From: Burkholderia sp. Bp9143
GTDB taxonomy: Bacteria; Pseudomonadota; Gammaproteobacteria; Burkholderiales; Burkholderiaceae
NCBI RefSeq assembly: GCF_003853645.1
Contig: NZ_QTPO01000006.1
Coordinates: 145,468 to 209,467, forward strand
Length of the DNA: 64,000 bases
Direction: 5' to 3'
Shown in pieces: positions 1 through 10,644 of the stretch. A program made the translations under genes and the position numbers. Within the stretch, counting starts at the first letter, position 1, and each line of letters begins with the position of its first letter. A model generated the notes under the pieces. It did not search any database. It saw only the letters and a list, made by a program, of their open reading frames with translations, and was not told the origin of the DNA.

Positions 1-173
1 GCGTACCGATTGAATCCGCAGTATTCCCAAGCCCCTTCGTTTCACGCCTGAAACATTTCCCGGCGCTTTCGATCGCGATTCACGACGCGCCCCTGCGAAT
101 CGCAGACGCGACAATGATCTTCGCCCGATGGCATGCATTTCGCTGAATGCGTAACGGATCGGAGAAGGTGGCC

Positions 174-500
174 ATGCGAACACTTTTTTCACTGTATTGC
201 GTGCAGCTGACGATTGCGTTCGCGCTCGCGTGCCCGTTCATGCCGGCACGCTCGGAAGACAGCGCGAAGCCCGAACGCGCGATGCGGGTTACCGATAACG
301 CGCCGCGCATGCAACAGGATCACCGGATCGGCATCGTGCCCGTCGCCGCGCCGCAACCGCGTTCGCCGGACAAGACATCGGTGACGCTGTGGGACGAGCT
401 CGCCCCGCCGGCTCCGCCGCCGGTGCCGATTCCCGCGCCGCTTCCCGGCAACGCCCAGCATGCGATGGAACGAGACGCAGGGAACCGCATGCATCAATAA
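174..500 (+). CDS. Small exported proline-rich hypothetical protein
   Basis: This encodes 108 aa of unknown function. The start at 174 is chosen over the ATG at 147 because a strong ribosome site (GGAGAAGG, 161-168) precedes it and it begins a clean signal peptide: a basic N-terminus (MRT), a hydrophobic core of about 20 residues, and a likely cleavage after the ARS region near residue 25. The rest is hydrophilic and ends in a proline-rich stretch ([14 protein letters not shown]) that could span periplasmic space. It lies upstream of folA in the same direction with a gap of about 300 bp. I do not recognise a domain. Export is an inference from the N-terminus. Confidence 0.6.
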   Translation: MRTLFSLYCVQLTIAFALACPFMPARSEDSAKPERAMRVTDNAPRMQQDHRIGIVPVAAPQPRSPDKTSVTLWDELAPPAPPPVPIPAPLPGNAQHAMERDAGNRMHQ

Positions 501-796
501 TCGGCGCACGATTCCATCACACCGCTCAATCGATCAGGATTACAGATAAATTGAACGACGCAGGTCGTTTCCTGCAGCGTCGATATCGCGACGCAAACCG
601 TCTTTGTGTCCGTCCCCCGGCGGGCACTCTTTTTATTCAGGACATCACCGCGCAAAGGCTGCATAGCGTCGCCACCGCCGACGAGGTGCGGCAGGCCGGA
701 AACCGCAAATACACGTGCGCATCCGCAGCGGCGCCGTCGCGCGCCGCCATTCCGGTAGAATCGGCGCCATTCCGGTTCTCCTCTTCCCCGACCTTC

Positions 797-1297
797 ATGA
801 CGACGTTGACCCTGATCGTCGCGCGCGCCCGCAACGGTATCATCGGCCGCGACAACCAGTTGCCCTGGAAACTGCCCGAGGACCTCGCGTTCTTCAAGCG
901 CACGACGATGGGCGCCCCGATCGTGATGGGCCGCAAGACCCACGAGTCGATCGGCCGGCCCTTGCCGGGCCGCCGCAATATCGTCGTCACGCGCGACGCA
1001 GCGCGCCGTTTCGACGGCTGCGACACAGTCACGTCGCTTGCCGATGCGCTCGCGCTCGCCGCGCGCGACGGTGTGGCCGAAGCGTTCCTGATCGGCGGCG
1101 CGCAGCTCTATGCGGAAGGCCTCGTGCTCGCCGACAAGCTGGTCGTCACCGAGATCGATGCGGACTTCGACGGCGATGCGTCGTTCCCGGCGCCCGATCC
1201 CGTGCACTGGCGTGAAGTGTCGCGCGACCCGCACCAGGCCGCCGCGCCGAACACGTTCGGCTATGCGTTCGTCGTGTACGAGCGCAAGCGCGGCTGA
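797..1297 (+). CDS. folA: Dihydrofolate reductase
   Basis: This encodes 166 aa, the usual length for bacterial DHFR. It reduces dihydrofolate to tetrahydrofolate with NADPH in the cytoplasm, supplying one-carbon carriers for thymidylate and purine synthesis; it is the trimethoprim target. Diagnostic segments are [20 protein letters not shown] near the N-terminus, with the Pro-Trp of the Met20 loop, the acidic residue in LPEDLAFFK, the NADPH-binding [17 protein letters not shown], and the second nucleotide-binding segment FLIGGAQLY. The frame is open far upstream, but the homologous protein begins at the ATG at 797 ([10 protein letters not shown]). A bidirectional terminator follows at 1313. 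Confidence 0.97.
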   Translation: MTTLTLIVARARNGIIGRDNQLPWKLPEDLAFFKRTTMGAPIVMGRKTHESIGRPLPGRRNIVVTRDAARRFDGCDTVTSLADALALAARDGVAEAFLIGGAQLYAEGLVLADKLVVTEIDADFDGDASFPAPDPVHWREVSRDPHQAAAPNTFGYAFVVYERKRG

Positions 1298-1312
1298 CAC
1301 GCGGCACACGAT

Positions 1313-1353
1313 AAAAAAGCCCGCCCGGCTCGCTCGCGCCGGTCGGGCTTTTT
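1313..1353. terminator. Bidirectional terminator between folA and pmbA
   Basis: An 11-bp GC-rich stem (1319-1329 with 1338-1348, one G:U pair) is flanked by a run of A on the left and T on the right. It sits between two convergent genes and can serve both strands. Confidence 0.88.
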
Positions 1354-1381
1354 CGTTTCCTGGCGGCCGATGCCGCGCCGC

Positions 1382-2752
1382 TTACTGCCCGGCGATCGTC
1401 ATCTGCTCGATCAGCACCGAGCCCGTTTCCTTCGTACCGCGCACGATCGAATCCGCGCCGATCGCGACGATATGCCGGAACATCTCCTGCAGCGTGCTCG
1501 CGACAGTGATTTCCTCGACCGGATACTGGATCACGCCGTTCTCGACCCAGAAGCCGGCCGCACCGCGCGAATAGTCGCCGGTCACGTAGTTCACGCCCTG
1601 CCCCATCAGCTCGGTCAGCAGCAGGCCCGTGCCGAGCTTCTTCAGCATCGCGTCGAAATCGTCGCCCGGCTGCGTGTTCGAGCTGCGCAGCGCGAGGTTG
1701 TGCGAGCCGCCCGCGTTGCCGGTCGTCTGCGTGCCGAGCTTGCGCGCCGAATAGGTCGACAGGAAGTAGCCTTCGACCACACCGTCGTTGACGACACTGC
1801 GCGCACGCGTACGCACGCCTTCCTCGTCGAACGGCGCGCTGCCCATCGCGCGCGGCACGTGCGGATCCTCGACGACCTGGACGTGCGGTGCGAACACCGG
1901 CTTGCCGAGGCTGTCGACGAGGAACGACGTCTTGCGGTACAGCGCGCCGCCGCTGACGGCCTGAACGAATGCGCCCAGCAGGCCGGCCGCCAGCGGCGCC
2001 TCGAACAGCACGGGCACCTTGCGGGTGTCGAGACGGCGCGCGCCCATCCGCGCCAGCGCACGCTCGGCCGCATATCGCCCGACGGCTTCCGGCGCCGCGA
2101 GATCGACCGCGCTGCGCTTCGACGAATACCAGTCGTCGCGCTGCATGTGGCGGCCGGTGCCCGCGATCGGCGCGCACGCGATGTAGTGGCGCGAATACGG
2201 ATAGCCGGCGAGGAAACCGCGCGATGTCGCGAGCACGAACTGCGAATGCTGCGCCGACACGCTCGCGCCTTCCGAGTTGCGGATCTGCGGGCTGACCGCG
2301 AACGCGGCGTCTTCCGCGCGGCGGGCGAGTTCGACGGCCTCGTCGGCCGTCAGCGCCCACGGGTGATAGAGGTCGAGGTCGCGCGGGTCGGTTTCGAGCA
2401 GCTCGGCCTCGGCGAGGCCGGCCGCGTCGTCTTCGGCCGTGAAGCGCGCGATGTTGTACGCGGCAGCGACGGTATCCTTGATCGCGGCCGGAGAGAAGTC
2501 CGACGTGCTCGCGTTACCGCGCTTCTTGCCGATGAACACCGTCACGCCGACCATCTTGTCGCGGTTGTGTTCGATCGTCTCGACCTCGCCGCGGCGCACT
2601 GACACCGACAGGCCGTCGCCTTCGGAGATTTCGGTCGCGGCGTCCGTCGCGCCGAGCGCCTTCGCATGGCGAAGGATGTCCGAGGCAATTTCTTTGAGCT
2701 GGTCCTGCGTGTGCGGGAAATAGCGCGCTTGTACGTCGAGATTGGCTGCCAT
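1382..2752 (-). CDS. pmbA: Metalloprotease TldE/PmbA family
   Basis: This encodes 456 aa, close to the roughly 450 aa of E. coli PmbA (TldE). TldE works with TldD as a metalloprotease pair that matures modified peptides (microcin B17, studied in enterobacteria) and degrades CcdA; TldD holds the zinc site and TldE is its partner subunit. Family features visible are the N-terminal GDGLSVSVRRGEVETIEHNRD region, a central AAERALARMGARRL segment, and the C-terminal GVNYVTGDYSRGAAGFWVENG block. The start at 2752 (MAANLDVQARYFP) matches the family; the frame remains open further upstream. It is divergent from yjgA, the common proteobacterial arrangement. Confidence 0.95.
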   Translation of the reverse strand: MAANLDVQARYFPHTQDQLKEIASDILRHAKALGATDAATEISEGDGLSVSVRRGEVETIEHNRDKMVGVTVFIGKKRGNASTSDFSPAAIKDTVAAAYNIARFTAEDDAAGLAEAELLETDPRDLDLYHPWALTADEAVELARRAEDAAFAVSPQIRNSEGASVSAQHSQFVLATSRGFLAGYPYSRHYIACAPIAGTGRHMQRDDWYSSKRSAVDLAAPEAVGRYAAERALARMGARRLDTRKVPVLFEAPLAAGLLGAFVQAVSGGALYRKTSFLVDSLGKPVFAPHVQVVEDPHVPRAMGSAPFDEEGVRTRARSVVNDGVVEGYFLSTYSARKLGTQTTGNAGGSHNLALRSSNTQPGDDFDAMLKKLGTGLLLTELMGQGVNYVTGDYSRGAAGFWVENGVIQYPVEEITVASTLQEMFRHIVAIGADSIVRGTKETGSVLIEQMTIAGQ

Positions 2753-2880
2753 CGTCGTGATATCCGGTGGCGGGCGAGCCGCCCGCATGTTCAAAATGTT
2801 GCGTATCCCGCGATCATAGCAAGGTCCGGGGCCACATACCGACAAGCTTGGGGTATCCGCGCCGCGATACAATGCCGCCC

Positions 2881-3486
2881 ATGACACGCAAAACCCGAAT
2901 CCAGCCGATCGAGCACGCCGACGACGACGCCGGCAATGGCTACGATCGCCCCAGCAAATCCCAGTTGAAACGCGAGATGCACGCGCTGCAGGAGCTCGGC
3001 CAGGCCCTGGTCGATCTGCCGAAGGACGCGCTCAAGCGCATGCCGATGCCCGAGGACCTCGCGGACGCAGTGCGCGAGGCGCGCCGGATCACCGACCACG
3101 AAGGCAAGCGCCGCCAGCTCCAGTACGTCGGCCGCGTGATGCGCTCGCTGACCGACGAGGAAACGGCCGCGCTGCGCACCGCGCTCGACGCCCAGCGTGG
3201 CGTGAACAGGGCCGCAACCGCCCGCCTGCACTGGATCGAGCGCACGCGCGAACAGTTGCTCGCGAACGACGACGCGCTGACCGAATTCCTCCGCCAGCAC
3301 CCCGAAGCCGACATCCAGGAAGGCCGTACGCTGATCCGCAACGCGCGCAAGGAAGCGCAGCAAGGCAAGCCGCCGCGCTATTTCCGCGAGCTGTTCCAGT
3401 GGATCAAGACCGCGAGCGGTACGGACGAGGCGGACGGAGACGAAGCGCCGGACGACGCCGGAGACGACCATGACGACGAAGCGTAA
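2881..3486 (+). CDS. yjgA: Ribosome-associated protein YjgA/DarP (DUF615)
   Basis: This encodes 201 aa. The family associates with pre-50S particles and helps late large-subunit assembly. The hallmark helical segments are [17 protein letters not shown] near residue 20, [12 protein letters not shown] near residue 80, and the C-terminal [13 protein letters not shown] block followed by an acidic tail. The start at 2881 is preferred over an ATG three codons upstream because family members begin with a short basic or acidic leader. Its last 17 nt overlap the start of mog, so the two are probably co-transcribed and translationally coupled. Confidence 0.94.
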   Translation: MTRKTRIQPIEHADDDAGNGYDRPSKSQLKREMHALQELGQALVDLPKDALKRMPMPEDLADAVREARRITDHEGKRRQLQYVGRVMRSLTDEETAALRTALDAQRGVNRAATARLHWIERTREQLLANDDALTEFLRQHPEADIQEGRTLIRNARKEAQQGKPPRYFRELFQWIKTASGTDEADGDEAPDDAGDDHDDEA

Positions 3487-4087
3487 CCACCCGGACGAAC
3501 TCGTGGTCGGCCTCGTGTCGATCAGCGACCGCGCCAGCACGGGCGTCTACGAGGACAAGGGCATCCCGGCGCTCCAGGAATGGCTCGCCGGCGCGCTGCG
3601 CTCGCCGTGGCGCGCCGAAACACGGCTGATCCAGGATGACGCGCCGACGATCTCCGCCACGCTGGCTGAACTCGTCGACGTTGCCGGCTGCGATCTGGTA
3701 CTGACGACGGGCGGCACCGGCCCCGCGCGCCGCGACGTGACGCCGGAGGCCACGCTGGCCGTGGCGACGAAGGAAATGCCGGGATTTGGCGAACAGATGC
3801 GGCAGATCAGCCTGAATTTCGTGCCGACCGCGATCCTGTCGCGGCAGGTCGCGGTGATCCGCGAGACGGCCGACCACGCGGCGCTGATCATCAACCTGCC
3901 CGGCCAGCCGAAGTCGATCCGGGAAACGCTCGAAGGGCTGCGCGACGCCGACGGCAAGTCGACCGTGCCCGGCATCTTCGCCGCGGTGCCCTACTGCATC
4001 GATCTGATCGGCGGCCCGTACATCGAGACCGACGCCGCGGTGGTCGCGGCGTTCCGGCCGAAAAACGCGCAGCGCGCGCCACGCTGA
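3470..4087 (+). CDS. mog: Molybdopterin adenylyltransferase Mog
   Basis: This encodes 205 aa. Mog activates molybdopterin by adenylylation before molybdate insertion in molybdenum-cofactor synthesis. The fold is shown by [19 protein letters not shown] at the N-terminus, the glycine-rich [20 protein letters not shown] motif that binds the nucleotide and pterin, and [18 protein letters not shown] near the C-terminus. Length and the C-terminal extension fit Mog rather than the shorter MoaB, but the two are closely related. The gene starts inside the end of yjgA. Confidence 0.92.
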   Translation: MTTKRNHPDELVVGLVSISDRASTGVYEDKGIPALQEWLAGALRSPWRAETRLIQDDAPTISATLAELVDVAGCDLVLTTGGTGPARRDVTPEATLAVATKEMPGFGEQMRQISLNFVPTAILSRQVAVIRETADHAALIINLPGQPKSIRETLEGLRDADGKSTVPGIFAAVPYCIDLIGGPYIETDAAVVAAFRPKNAQRAPR

Positions 4088-4103
4088 GTGCGTGCCGGGC
4101 CGC

Positions 4104-4727
<624 letters not shown>

Positions 4728-4841
4728 TCATCCTGGAAAATGGCGGACGGCGCGCGGCGCCGCCCGGGCGGCCGGCGTCGCGTGAGCGGGCCCGGTCCGC
4801 AAGAACATATAATTCTCGCATAGAACCCTTTGGCGCCTTCG

Positions 4842-6101
4842 ATGTCACCCTTTTCGTTCACCCTGCTGTTCGCGATCGCCGTGCTCGCGATGGTCGTCAC
4901 CAAGCTGTGGCTCGCGTCGCGGCAGATCCGCTTCGTCGCCGCACACCGCAACGGCGTGCCCGCGCAGTTCAGCGCCACCATTCCGCTGACCGCCCACCAG
5001 CGCGCGGCCGACTATACGGTCGAGCGCACCCGGCTGGCGATGTTCGAGATCGTCGTCAGCGCGGCCGTGCTGGTCGGCCTCACGCTGCTCGGCGGCGTCG
5101 GCGCCCTTGACGCCCTGCTGACGGGCTGGTTCGGCCGCGGCTACGGGCAGCAGGTCGCGCTGGTCGCCGCCGTCCTCGCGATCATGAGCGTGATCGACGT
5201 GCCGTTCGAGTATTACCGCCAGTTCGGGATCGAGCAGCGGTTCGGCTTCAACCGGATGACCAAGCGCCTGTTCTTCACCGACATGCTGAAAAACACGCTG
5301 CTCGGCGCCGTGCTCGGCCTGCCGCTGCTGTTCATCGTGCTCTGGCTGATGAACCAGGCCGGCAGCCTGTGGTGGCTGTGGACCTGGATCGTCTGGGTCG
5401 CGTTCCAGATGCTCGTGCTGCTGATCTACCCGACCTTCATCGCGCCGATCTTCAACAAGTTCGAACCGCTGAAGGACGAAGCGCTGCGCACGCGCATCGA
5501 ATCGCTGATGAAACGGTGCGGCTTCGCAGCGAAGGGCCTGTTCGTGATGGACGGCAGCCGCCGTTCCGCGCACGGCAACGCGTACTTCACGGGCTTCGGC
5601 GCCTCGAAGCGGATCGTGTTCTTCGACACGCTGCTCGCGCGGCTGACGGGCCAGGAAATCGAGGCCGTGCTCGCGCACGAACTCGGCCACTTCAAGCGCC
5701 GCCACGTGATGAAGCGGATGCTCGTGTCGTTCGTGCTGAGCCTCGTGCTGCTCGCGCTGCTCGGCTGGCTCGCGCAGCGCACATGGTTCTATACGGGCCT
5801 TGGCGTCACGCCGTCGCTCGACACGAGCAACGCGGGCGCCGCACTCGTGCTGTTCTTCCTCGCGATCCCCGTGTTCCTGTTCTTCGCGACACCGTTCAGC
5901 AGCCTGACGTCGCGCAAGCATGAATTCGAGGCCGACGCGTTCGCGGCCAGCCAGACCGACGCGCAGGATCTCGTCAGCGCGCTCGTGAAGCTTTACGAGG
6001 ACAATGCGTCGACGCTCACGCCGGACCCCGTCTACACGGCCTTCTACTACTCGCATCCGCCCGCGTCGCAGCGGATCGACCGCCTGATGCAGCACGCATG
6101 A
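4842..6101 (+). CDS. M48-family zinc metalloprotease, Ste24/CAAX-type, membrane-bound
   Basis: This encodes 419 aa. It resembles Ste24/HtpX-type integral membrane proteases that cleave membrane or misfolded proteins. The zinc motif HELGH lies at about residues 279-283, with the third-ligand region HEFEAD at about 360-365. Several hydrophobic segments are visible: the N-terminal [14 protein letters not shown], a pair around 65-125, a pair near 160-200, and a pair flanking 300-350. The ATG at 4842 gives an N-terminal membrane segment directly; a TTG four codons upstream is less likely. The stop overlaps the rsgA start by 4 nt (ATGA), indicating translational coupling. Confidence 0.93.
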   Translation: MSPFSFTLLFAIAVLAMVVTKLWLASRQIRFVAAHRNGVPAQFSATIPLTAHQRAADYTVERTRLAMFEIVVSAAVLVGLTLLGGVGALDALLTGWFGRGYGQQVALVAAVLAIMSVIDVPFEYYRQFGIEQRFGFNRMTKRLFFTDMLKNTLLGAVLGLPLLFIVLWLMNQAGSLWWLWTWIVWVAFQMLVLLIYPTFIAPIFNKFEPLKDEALRTRIESLMKRCGFAAKGLFVMDGSRRSAHGNAYFTGFGASKRIVFFDTLLARLTGQEIEAVLAHELGHFKRRHVMKRMLVSFVLSLVLLALLGWLAQRTWFYTGLGVTPSLDTSNAGAALVLFFLAIPVFLFFATPFSSLTSRKHEFEADAFAASQTDAQDLVSALVKLYEDNASTLTPDPVYTAFYYSHPPASQRIDRLMQHA

Positions 6102-7039
6102 GCCGGCCGACCTCCCGCAAGCCGGCCCCGCGCGCACCGGGCGCGCCGCGTGTCGAAGGCCGCGTGATCGCGGCGCACGGCCGCCACTACATCGTCGCGC
6201 CCGACGACGGTGGCCCGATGCTGCAGTGCTTCCCGCGCGGCAAGAAAAGCGAGATCGCGGTCGGTGACTGCGTCGTGTACGAGCAGGCATCGGCCGACCA
6301 GGGCGTGATCGTCGAGATCGGTGAGCGGCGCAACCTGCTGTACCGTTCCGACCAGTTCAAGTCGAAGCTGTTCGCGGCCAACCTCGATCAGTTGCTGATC
6401 GTGCTCGCGACCGAGCCCTATTTCAGCGAGGACCTGCTCGGTCGCGCGCTGATCGCGGCCGAAGCGAACGAGCTGAAGCCGCTCGTCGTGCTGAACAAGA
6501 TCGACGTCGAGGCCGCGCTGCCGGTCGCCCGCGAGCGCCTCGCGCCCTACCGCGCGCTCGGCTACGACGTGCTCGAACTGTCGGTGAAGGGCTCGCCCGA
6601 CGATGCGCGCGCGCAGCTGATGCCGCATCTGGCCGGCCATTCGACGATCCTGCTCGGCCAGTCCGGGATGGGCAAGTCGACGCTCGTGAACCTGCTCGTG
6701 CCCGATGCCGAGGCCGCGACCCGCGAAATCTCGGCCGCGCTCAACAGTGGCCGCCACACGACGACGTTCACGCGCCTCTATCCGCTCGAAGGCGGCGGCG
6801 CGCTGATCGATTCGCCGGGTTTCCAGGAATTCGGCCTCTACCACCTGACGGAAGGCCGCCTCGAGCGCGCGTTTCCGGAATTCCGCCCGCTGCTCGCGGA
6901 CTGTCGTTTCTATAATTGCCATCATCTGCACGAGCCGGGCTGCGCGATTCTCGAAGCCGTCGCCGACGGCCGCATTGCGCCGTCGCGGCATGCGCTTTAC
7001 GCGCAACTCGTGCACGAGGCAAGCCAGATCGTCCGCTGA
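6098..7039 (+). CDS. rsgA: Small ribosomal subunit biogenesis GTPase RsgA
   Basis: This encodes 313 aa. RsgA (YjeQ) is a circularly permuted GTPase that checks late 30S maturation. It shows an N-terminal OB-fold region, the G4 motif LNKID at about residues 131-135, Walker [11 protein letters not shown] at about 186-195, the G3-like [11 protein letters not shown] segment, and a C-terminal zinc-binding domain with the pattern C-x4-C-x-H-x5-C ([14 protein letters not shown]). The order G4-G1-G3 is the family signature. It is coupled to the upstream protease gene by a 4-nt overlap. Confidence 0.96.
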   Translation: MSRPTSRKPAPRAPGAPRVEGRVIAAHGRHYIVAPDDGGPMLQCFPRGKKSEIAVGDCVVYEQASADQGVIVEIGERRNLLYRSDQFKSKLFAANLDQLLIVLATEPYFSEDLLGRALIAAEANELKPLVVLNKIDVEAALPVARERLAPYRALGYDVLELSVKGSPDDARAQLMPHLAGHSTILLGQSGMGKSTLVNLLVPDAEAATREISAALNSGRHTTTFTRLYPLEGGGALIDSPGFQEFGLYHLTEGRLERAFPEFRPLLADCRFYNCHHLHEPGCAILEAVADGRIAPSRHALYAQLVHEASQIVR

Positions 7040-7096
7040 CCGCACGGCGGACAGAAGGCCGCCGGGCCAGCCCGGCCTTCACCGACAGGAGCCGCG

Positions 7097-7414
7097 ATGC
7101 GTTTCAAGGCCCCCGATCTCGCCACCGCGCAACATTGGGCGAATGTGTTGCAAGTGGCCGGCATCGGTTGCGAGCTGCACAACTGCTACGCGACCGGCGC
7201 GCTCGGCGGCCTGCCCGCCGACGCATGCACCCCAGAGCTGTGGCTCGACGACGAGCGCGACGATGCGCTCGCGCGGCGGCTTCTCGATGCCGCGTCGCAT
7301 GGCCCGTCGGCCGGCGCCGCGCCGTGGCGCTGTCGCCAGTGCGGCGAGGCGCTCGAGGCCCAGTTCACCGCCTGCTGGCAATGCGGCGCCGTGCGCGATC
7401 CGCTCGACGACTGA
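7097..7414 (+). CDS. DUF2007-like small protein with C-terminal zinc ribbon
   Basis: This encodes 105 aa. The N-terminal part (DLATAQHWANVLQVAGI and ELWLDDERDDALARRLLD) resembles DUF2007, a ferredoxin-like fold often annotated as a putative signal-transducing protein. The C-terminus has two CxxC pairs (CRQCGEALEAQFTACWQCG), a likely zinc ribbon. A ribosome site (CAGGAG) precedes the ATG. It follows rsgA by 57 nt in the same direction and ends just before a terminator. The exact role is unknown. Confidence 0.85.
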   Translation: MRFKAPDLATAQHWANVLQVAGIGCELHNCYATGALGGLPADACTPELWLDDERDDALARRLLDAASHGPSAGAAPWRCRQCGEALEAQFTACWQCGAVRDPLDD

Positions 7415-7436
7415 GCGGACTGGCCTGACGCACAGC

Positions 7437-7464
7437 AAAAAGGCCGGCATGAAGCCGGCCTTTT
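7437..7464. terminator. Intrinsic terminator after the DUF2007-like gene
   Basis: A perfect 7-bp stem GGCCGGC/GCCGGCC (7442-7448 with 7454-7460) is flanked by A5 and T4 runs. It lies between convergent genes and may be used from both sides. Confidence 0.88.
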
Positions 7465-7491
7465 CATTTCATCGCGCACTGCGCTGCCGCG

Positions 7492-8430
7492 TCACGATAC
7501 CCAGACGGCCAGCGTCAGCATCAACAGCAGGATCATCCACAGAATCACCGCGCGCCACACCAGGCCGACCGCCGACTGCAGCGTGCGCGGCGTGCAATCA
7601 TCACCGACCGTCAACGGACCGCTGTCGCCGACCGCCAGCGCGTCGAGGCTCGACGGTTCCGCGAGCGGCCCCGCGAGGCGCGCGCCGAGCGCGCCACTGC
7701 CGGCCGCGAGCAGCACGCCGTCGTTCGCGTCGGGCCACTGGCGCGTGTGATTGCGCCACGCGTAGATCGCATCCTCGAAGTTGCCCACGATCGCGAAGCC
7801 GAGCGCGGTCAGCCGCGACGGAATCCAGTCGATCACGAAGAACGCGCGCTGCGCGAACGTCGAGAACGCGGCCGTGCGATCGTCGCCCGGCGTCGACCAG
7901 CTGCGCGCGAGATATTCGGAGATGCGGTACAGCACGGCGCCGGCCGGACCGATCGGCAGCACGTACCAGAAGAACACGCCGAACACGTGGCGATGCGACG
8001 CAACGACCGCATGAATCAGCGTATGACGGACGATTTCGCCGACCGGCATATCGACCGTGTCGAGGCCCGTCCACTCGTGCAGGATTTCACGCGCGCGCGG
8101 CACGTCGTCGTTGTTGAGCGCGAGATGGATATCGGTGAAGTAGTGGCTGAACTGGCGGAAGCCGAGCGTGAAATACACGACGACGACGTTCCAGATGAAC
8201 GCGAGCACGAAGCTCACCTTGTACAGCAGGAAGTAGATCAGCGCGACGACCAGCACCCACGGCAGCACGACTGCGAGCCATGCGAGCACACCATGCTTCT
8301 GCTTGCCGGCGTCGAGGCCATGCGCGACGGTTTCCGCATGAAACTGGAACAGCGCGAACACCGGATTGCTCGGCGACAACGCGCGGACCTGTTCGATGAT
8401 GAGAGCGAGGAGAACCGAAAAGAAAGTCAT
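7492..8430 (-). CDS. CobD/CbiB-family integral membrane protein
   Basis: This encodes 312 aa, a polytopic membrane protein resembling adenosylcobinamide-phosphate synthase (CobD/CbiB). Visible are an N-terminal hydrophobic segment (FFSVLLALIIEQV), strongly hydrophobic stretches around residues 50-95, a soluble middle containing VRHTLIHAVVASHRHVFGVFFWYVLPIGPAGAVLYR, which matches the conserved CbiB core, and a C-terminal membrane helix. No other cobalamin genes are adjacent, so involvement in B12 synthesis is not supported by context. The family also includes AmpE-like relatives of other function. Confidence 0.82.
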   Translation of the reverse strand: MTFFSVLLALIIEQVRALSPSNPVFALFQFHAETVAHGLDAGKQKHGVLAWLAVVLPWVLVVALIYFLLYKVSFVLAFIWNVVVVYFTLGFRQFSHYFTDIHLALNNDDVPRAREILHEWTGLDTVDMPVGEIVRHTLIHAVVASHRHVFGVFFWYVLPIGPAGAVLYRISEYLARSWSTPGDDRTAAFSTFAQRAFFVIDWIPSRLTALGFAIVGNFEDAIYAWRNHTRQWPDANDGVLLAAGSGALGARLAGPLAEPSSLDALAVGDSGPLTVGDDCTPRTLQSAVGLVWRAVILWMILLLMLTLAVWVS

Positions 8431-8549
8431 GCGTGCGCCGTCTTCGGAGTTATGTCATTTTTTGCATAACGATAGCACAGCGTAAGCAGCGAATGGCTGA
8501 CGATGCGACTGCTCGGCGGCCGGCCGCGTGGACCGGACGGCGCGGGAGA

Positions 8550-9236
8550 TCATCCGGCTGCCAAGAAGCGGTACAGATTGCGCAACATGCCGGCAGTTGC
8601 GCCCCAGATGAAGTAATGCCCGGCCGATTCGCCATTCGGATAGGGCATCGCAAAAAAACGACGCTCGCCGCCTTCCCAGCGAAACACGCGCACCTGATGG
8701 TTCGCGGGACTCATCAGGAACGCGAGCGGCACCTCGAAAATCTCGGCGACTTCGAACGTGTCGGCCTGCACGGTGAACGGCGGATGCACGAGCCCAACGA
8801 CGGGCGCCACGCAGAAGCCGGTACCCGTCAGGTAGTCGGGCAGCGCACCGAGAATCTCCACCCGTTCGGCGGCCAGCCCGATTTCTTCCTTCGCCTCGCG
8901 CAATGCGGTCGCGGTCGTATCGCGATCGAACGGCTCGCGACGGCCGCCTGGGAAGCTGATCTGCCCGGCGTGGTCGTTCAGGTGATCGGCGCGCTGAGTC
9001 AGCAGCACGGTGAGGCCGCTCTCGCGGACGACGAGCGGCACGAGGACGGCGGCGCTGCGCGGATCGACACCCTCCTGCAACCGTGCCTCGACCGGCTCGA
9101 CGCTCCAGTCGAGCGTGCGCGCGAAACGCTCGCGCAGCCCGGGCGGTGTCATCAGGCGGGAATCGATTGATGGCAGGCCGGCGCCGGTGCCTTCGACCGG
9201 CAGCACTTCGGGATCAATGATGGGGCGGCGATTCAA
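8550..9236 (-). CDS. nudL: CoA pyrophosphatase-like Nudix hydrolase
   Basis: This encodes 228 aa. The Nudix box is complete: GGRREPFDRDTTATALREAK followed by EEIGL, about residues 95-120. Flanking features of the NudL/CoA-diphosphatase subgroup are VLLTQRADHLNDHAGQISFP upstream of the box and YLTGTGFCVAPVVGLV after it. These enzymes hydrolyse CoA and acyl-CoA to phosphopantetheine and 3',5'-ADP. It lies downstream of rplS in the same direction but behind that gene's terminator. Confidence 0.9.
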   Translation of the reverse strand: MNRRPIIDPEVLPVEGTGAGLPSIDSRLMTPPGLRERFARTLDWSVEPVEARLQEGVDPRSAAVLVPLVVRESGLTVLLTQRADHLNDHAGQISFPGGRREPFDRDTTATALREAKEEIGLAAERVEILGALPDYLTGTGFCVAPVVGLVHPPFTVQADTFEVAEIFEVPLAFLMSPANHQVRVFRWEGGERRFFAMPYPNGESAGHYFIWGATAGMLRNLYRFLAAG

Positions 9237-9285
9237 TGGGGCTCTCTGGTTCGTGACGTATCGAGCATATTGTCGCGCCAGAATG

Positions 9286-9308
9286 AAAAAAGCACCCGGG
9301 AGGGTGCT
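9286..9308 (-). terminator. Terminator of the rpsP-rimM-trmD-rplS operon
   Basis: A 7-bp stem AGCACCC/GGGTGCT (9291-9297 with 9302-9308) is followed on the minus strand by a U run. It lies just downstream of the rplS stop. Confidence 0.9.
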
Positions 9309-9323
9309 TTTTCCTTACAGCTC

Positions 9324-9719
9324 TTACTCTTGGGAAGCTGCTGCGGCGCGATCCTTCGACACCAGCTTTTCCTTGATTCGAGCCGACTTGCCCGAACGCT
9401 CGCGCAGGTAGTACAGCTTCGCACGACGCACATCACCGCGACGCTTCACGGCGATGCTCGCCAGCAGCGGCGAGTAGGTCTGGAACGTACGCTCGACGCC
9501 TTCGCCCGACGAGATCTTGCGGACGATGAAGTTCGAGTTCAGGCCACGGTTGCGAATCGCGATCACGACGCCTTCGTACGCCTGAACGCGCTTGCGGTTA
9601 CCTTCAACCACGTTCACGTTCACGATCACCGTGTCGCCCGGGGCGAATTCGGGGATCGTCTTGCCGGCGAGCGCGCGCTCGATTTCTTCCTGCTCAAGTT
9701 TTGCAATCAGATTCATCAC
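9324..9719 (-). CDS. rplS: 50S ribosomal protein L19
   Basis: This encodes 131 aa. L19 lies at the 30S-50S interface. Family blocks visible are [57 protein letters not shown] and [20 protein letters not shown]. It is the last gene of the conserved rpsP-rimM-trmD-rplS operon, separated from trmD by about 130 nt and followed by a terminator. Confidence 0.98.
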   Translation of the reverse strand: MMNLIAKLEQEEIERALAGKTIPEFAPGDTVIVNVNVVEGNRKRVQAYEGVVIAIRNRGLNSNFIVRKISSGEGVERTFQTYSPLLASIAVKRRGDVRRAKLYYLRERSGKSARIKEKLVSKDRAAAASQE

Positions 9720-9849
9720 TGACTCCTAAAGCCATCTTGTCGGCGTTTGCACCCGCCTGCTTCCAGGCTTGGCCCCGATAGAGGATGGATTCACATCAGG
9801 CGCCGCACACGCATGCACGGCACCGCCATTTCCCGCCCGCGACGCCGCC

Positions 9850-10644
9850 TCAGGAGGCGTTCTTCGCTTCGCGTGCGAGGTTCGCAAGCCACGCCTCGTC
9901 GGCGCGGCTCAGCAACTTCTCGCGGCGCGCCCGGACGATCAGGTCCGGCCGCTTCCGCAACGTATTCTTCAATGCTTCCTGACGCCGCCACCGCTCGATC
10001 TCGGCATGATGCCCGCCGAGCAGCACGTCCGGCACGCGCATCCCCTCGTATTCCTCGGGGCGCGTGTAATGCGGACAATCGAGCAGCCCGTCGGCGAAGC
10101 TGTCCTGCACGGCCGACTGCGCATCGTTCAGCACGCCGGGCAGCAGACGCACGACGGCATCCATCATCGCCATCGCCGGCAGTTCGCCGCCGGACAGAAC
10201 GAAATCGCCGAGGCTGATTTCCTCGTCGACGCAACGGTCGAGCAGACGCTGATCGATCGCCTCGTAGCGGCCGCACAGCACAATGACACCCGGCTCCTGC
10301 GCCATCCGCACCGCACGTTCGTGCGTGAACGGCGCACCTTGCGGCGACATCATCACCACACGCGTGCTCGCGACGCCCTGCTCCGCCTGCGCCGCTTTCG
10401 CAGCACCGATTGCGGCCTCGAGCGGCTTGGCCAGCATCACCATGCCCGGACCGCCGCCGTACGGACGATCGTCGACCGTGCGGTAGTTGTCCGTCGTGAA
10501 ATCACGCGGGTTCCAAGTGCGCAGCCCGAAGCGCTCCTGCTTCACGGCCCGGCTGGTAATTCCCCAGTCGGTCAGCGCGCGGAACATTTCGGGAAAGAGC
10601 GTGATGACGTCGAACTGCACCGCGCTCTCCGTAACCTGGTTCAT
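9850..10644 (-). CDS. trmD: tRNA (guanine-N1)-methyltransferase TrmD
   Basis: This encodes 264 aa. TrmD methylates G37 of tRNAs next to the anticodon using S-adenosylmethionine, preventing frameshifts. The trefoil-knot (SPOUT) motifs are visible: [11 protein letters not shown] at the N-terminus, [22 protein letters not shown] and [13 protein letters not shown]. The start overlaps the end of rimM by 4 nt (ATGA). Confidence 0.98.
   Translation of the reverse strand: MNQVTESAVQFDVITLFPEMFRALTDWGITSRAVKQERFGLRTWNPRDFTTDNYRTVDDRPYGGGPGMVMLAKPLEAAIGAAKAAQAEQGVASTRVVMMSPQGAPFTHERAVRMAQEPGVIVLCGRYEAIDQRLLDRCVDEEISLGDFVLSGGELPAMAMMDAVVRLLPGVLNDAQSAVQDSFADGLLDCPHYTRPEEYEGMRVPDVLLGGHHAEIERWRRQEALKNTLRKRPDLIVRARREKLLSRADEAWLANLAREAKNAS

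Noticed and set aside
1146..2360. Long alternative frames inside pmbA and many other housekeeping genes
   Set aside because: They are shadows of high-GC genes with arginine/alanine/proline-rich translations and no family features or start context.
7492..8430. Assignment as a true cobalamin-pathway CobD
   Set aside because: Family resemblance is clear but no cobalamin genes are adjacent, so no symbol was given.
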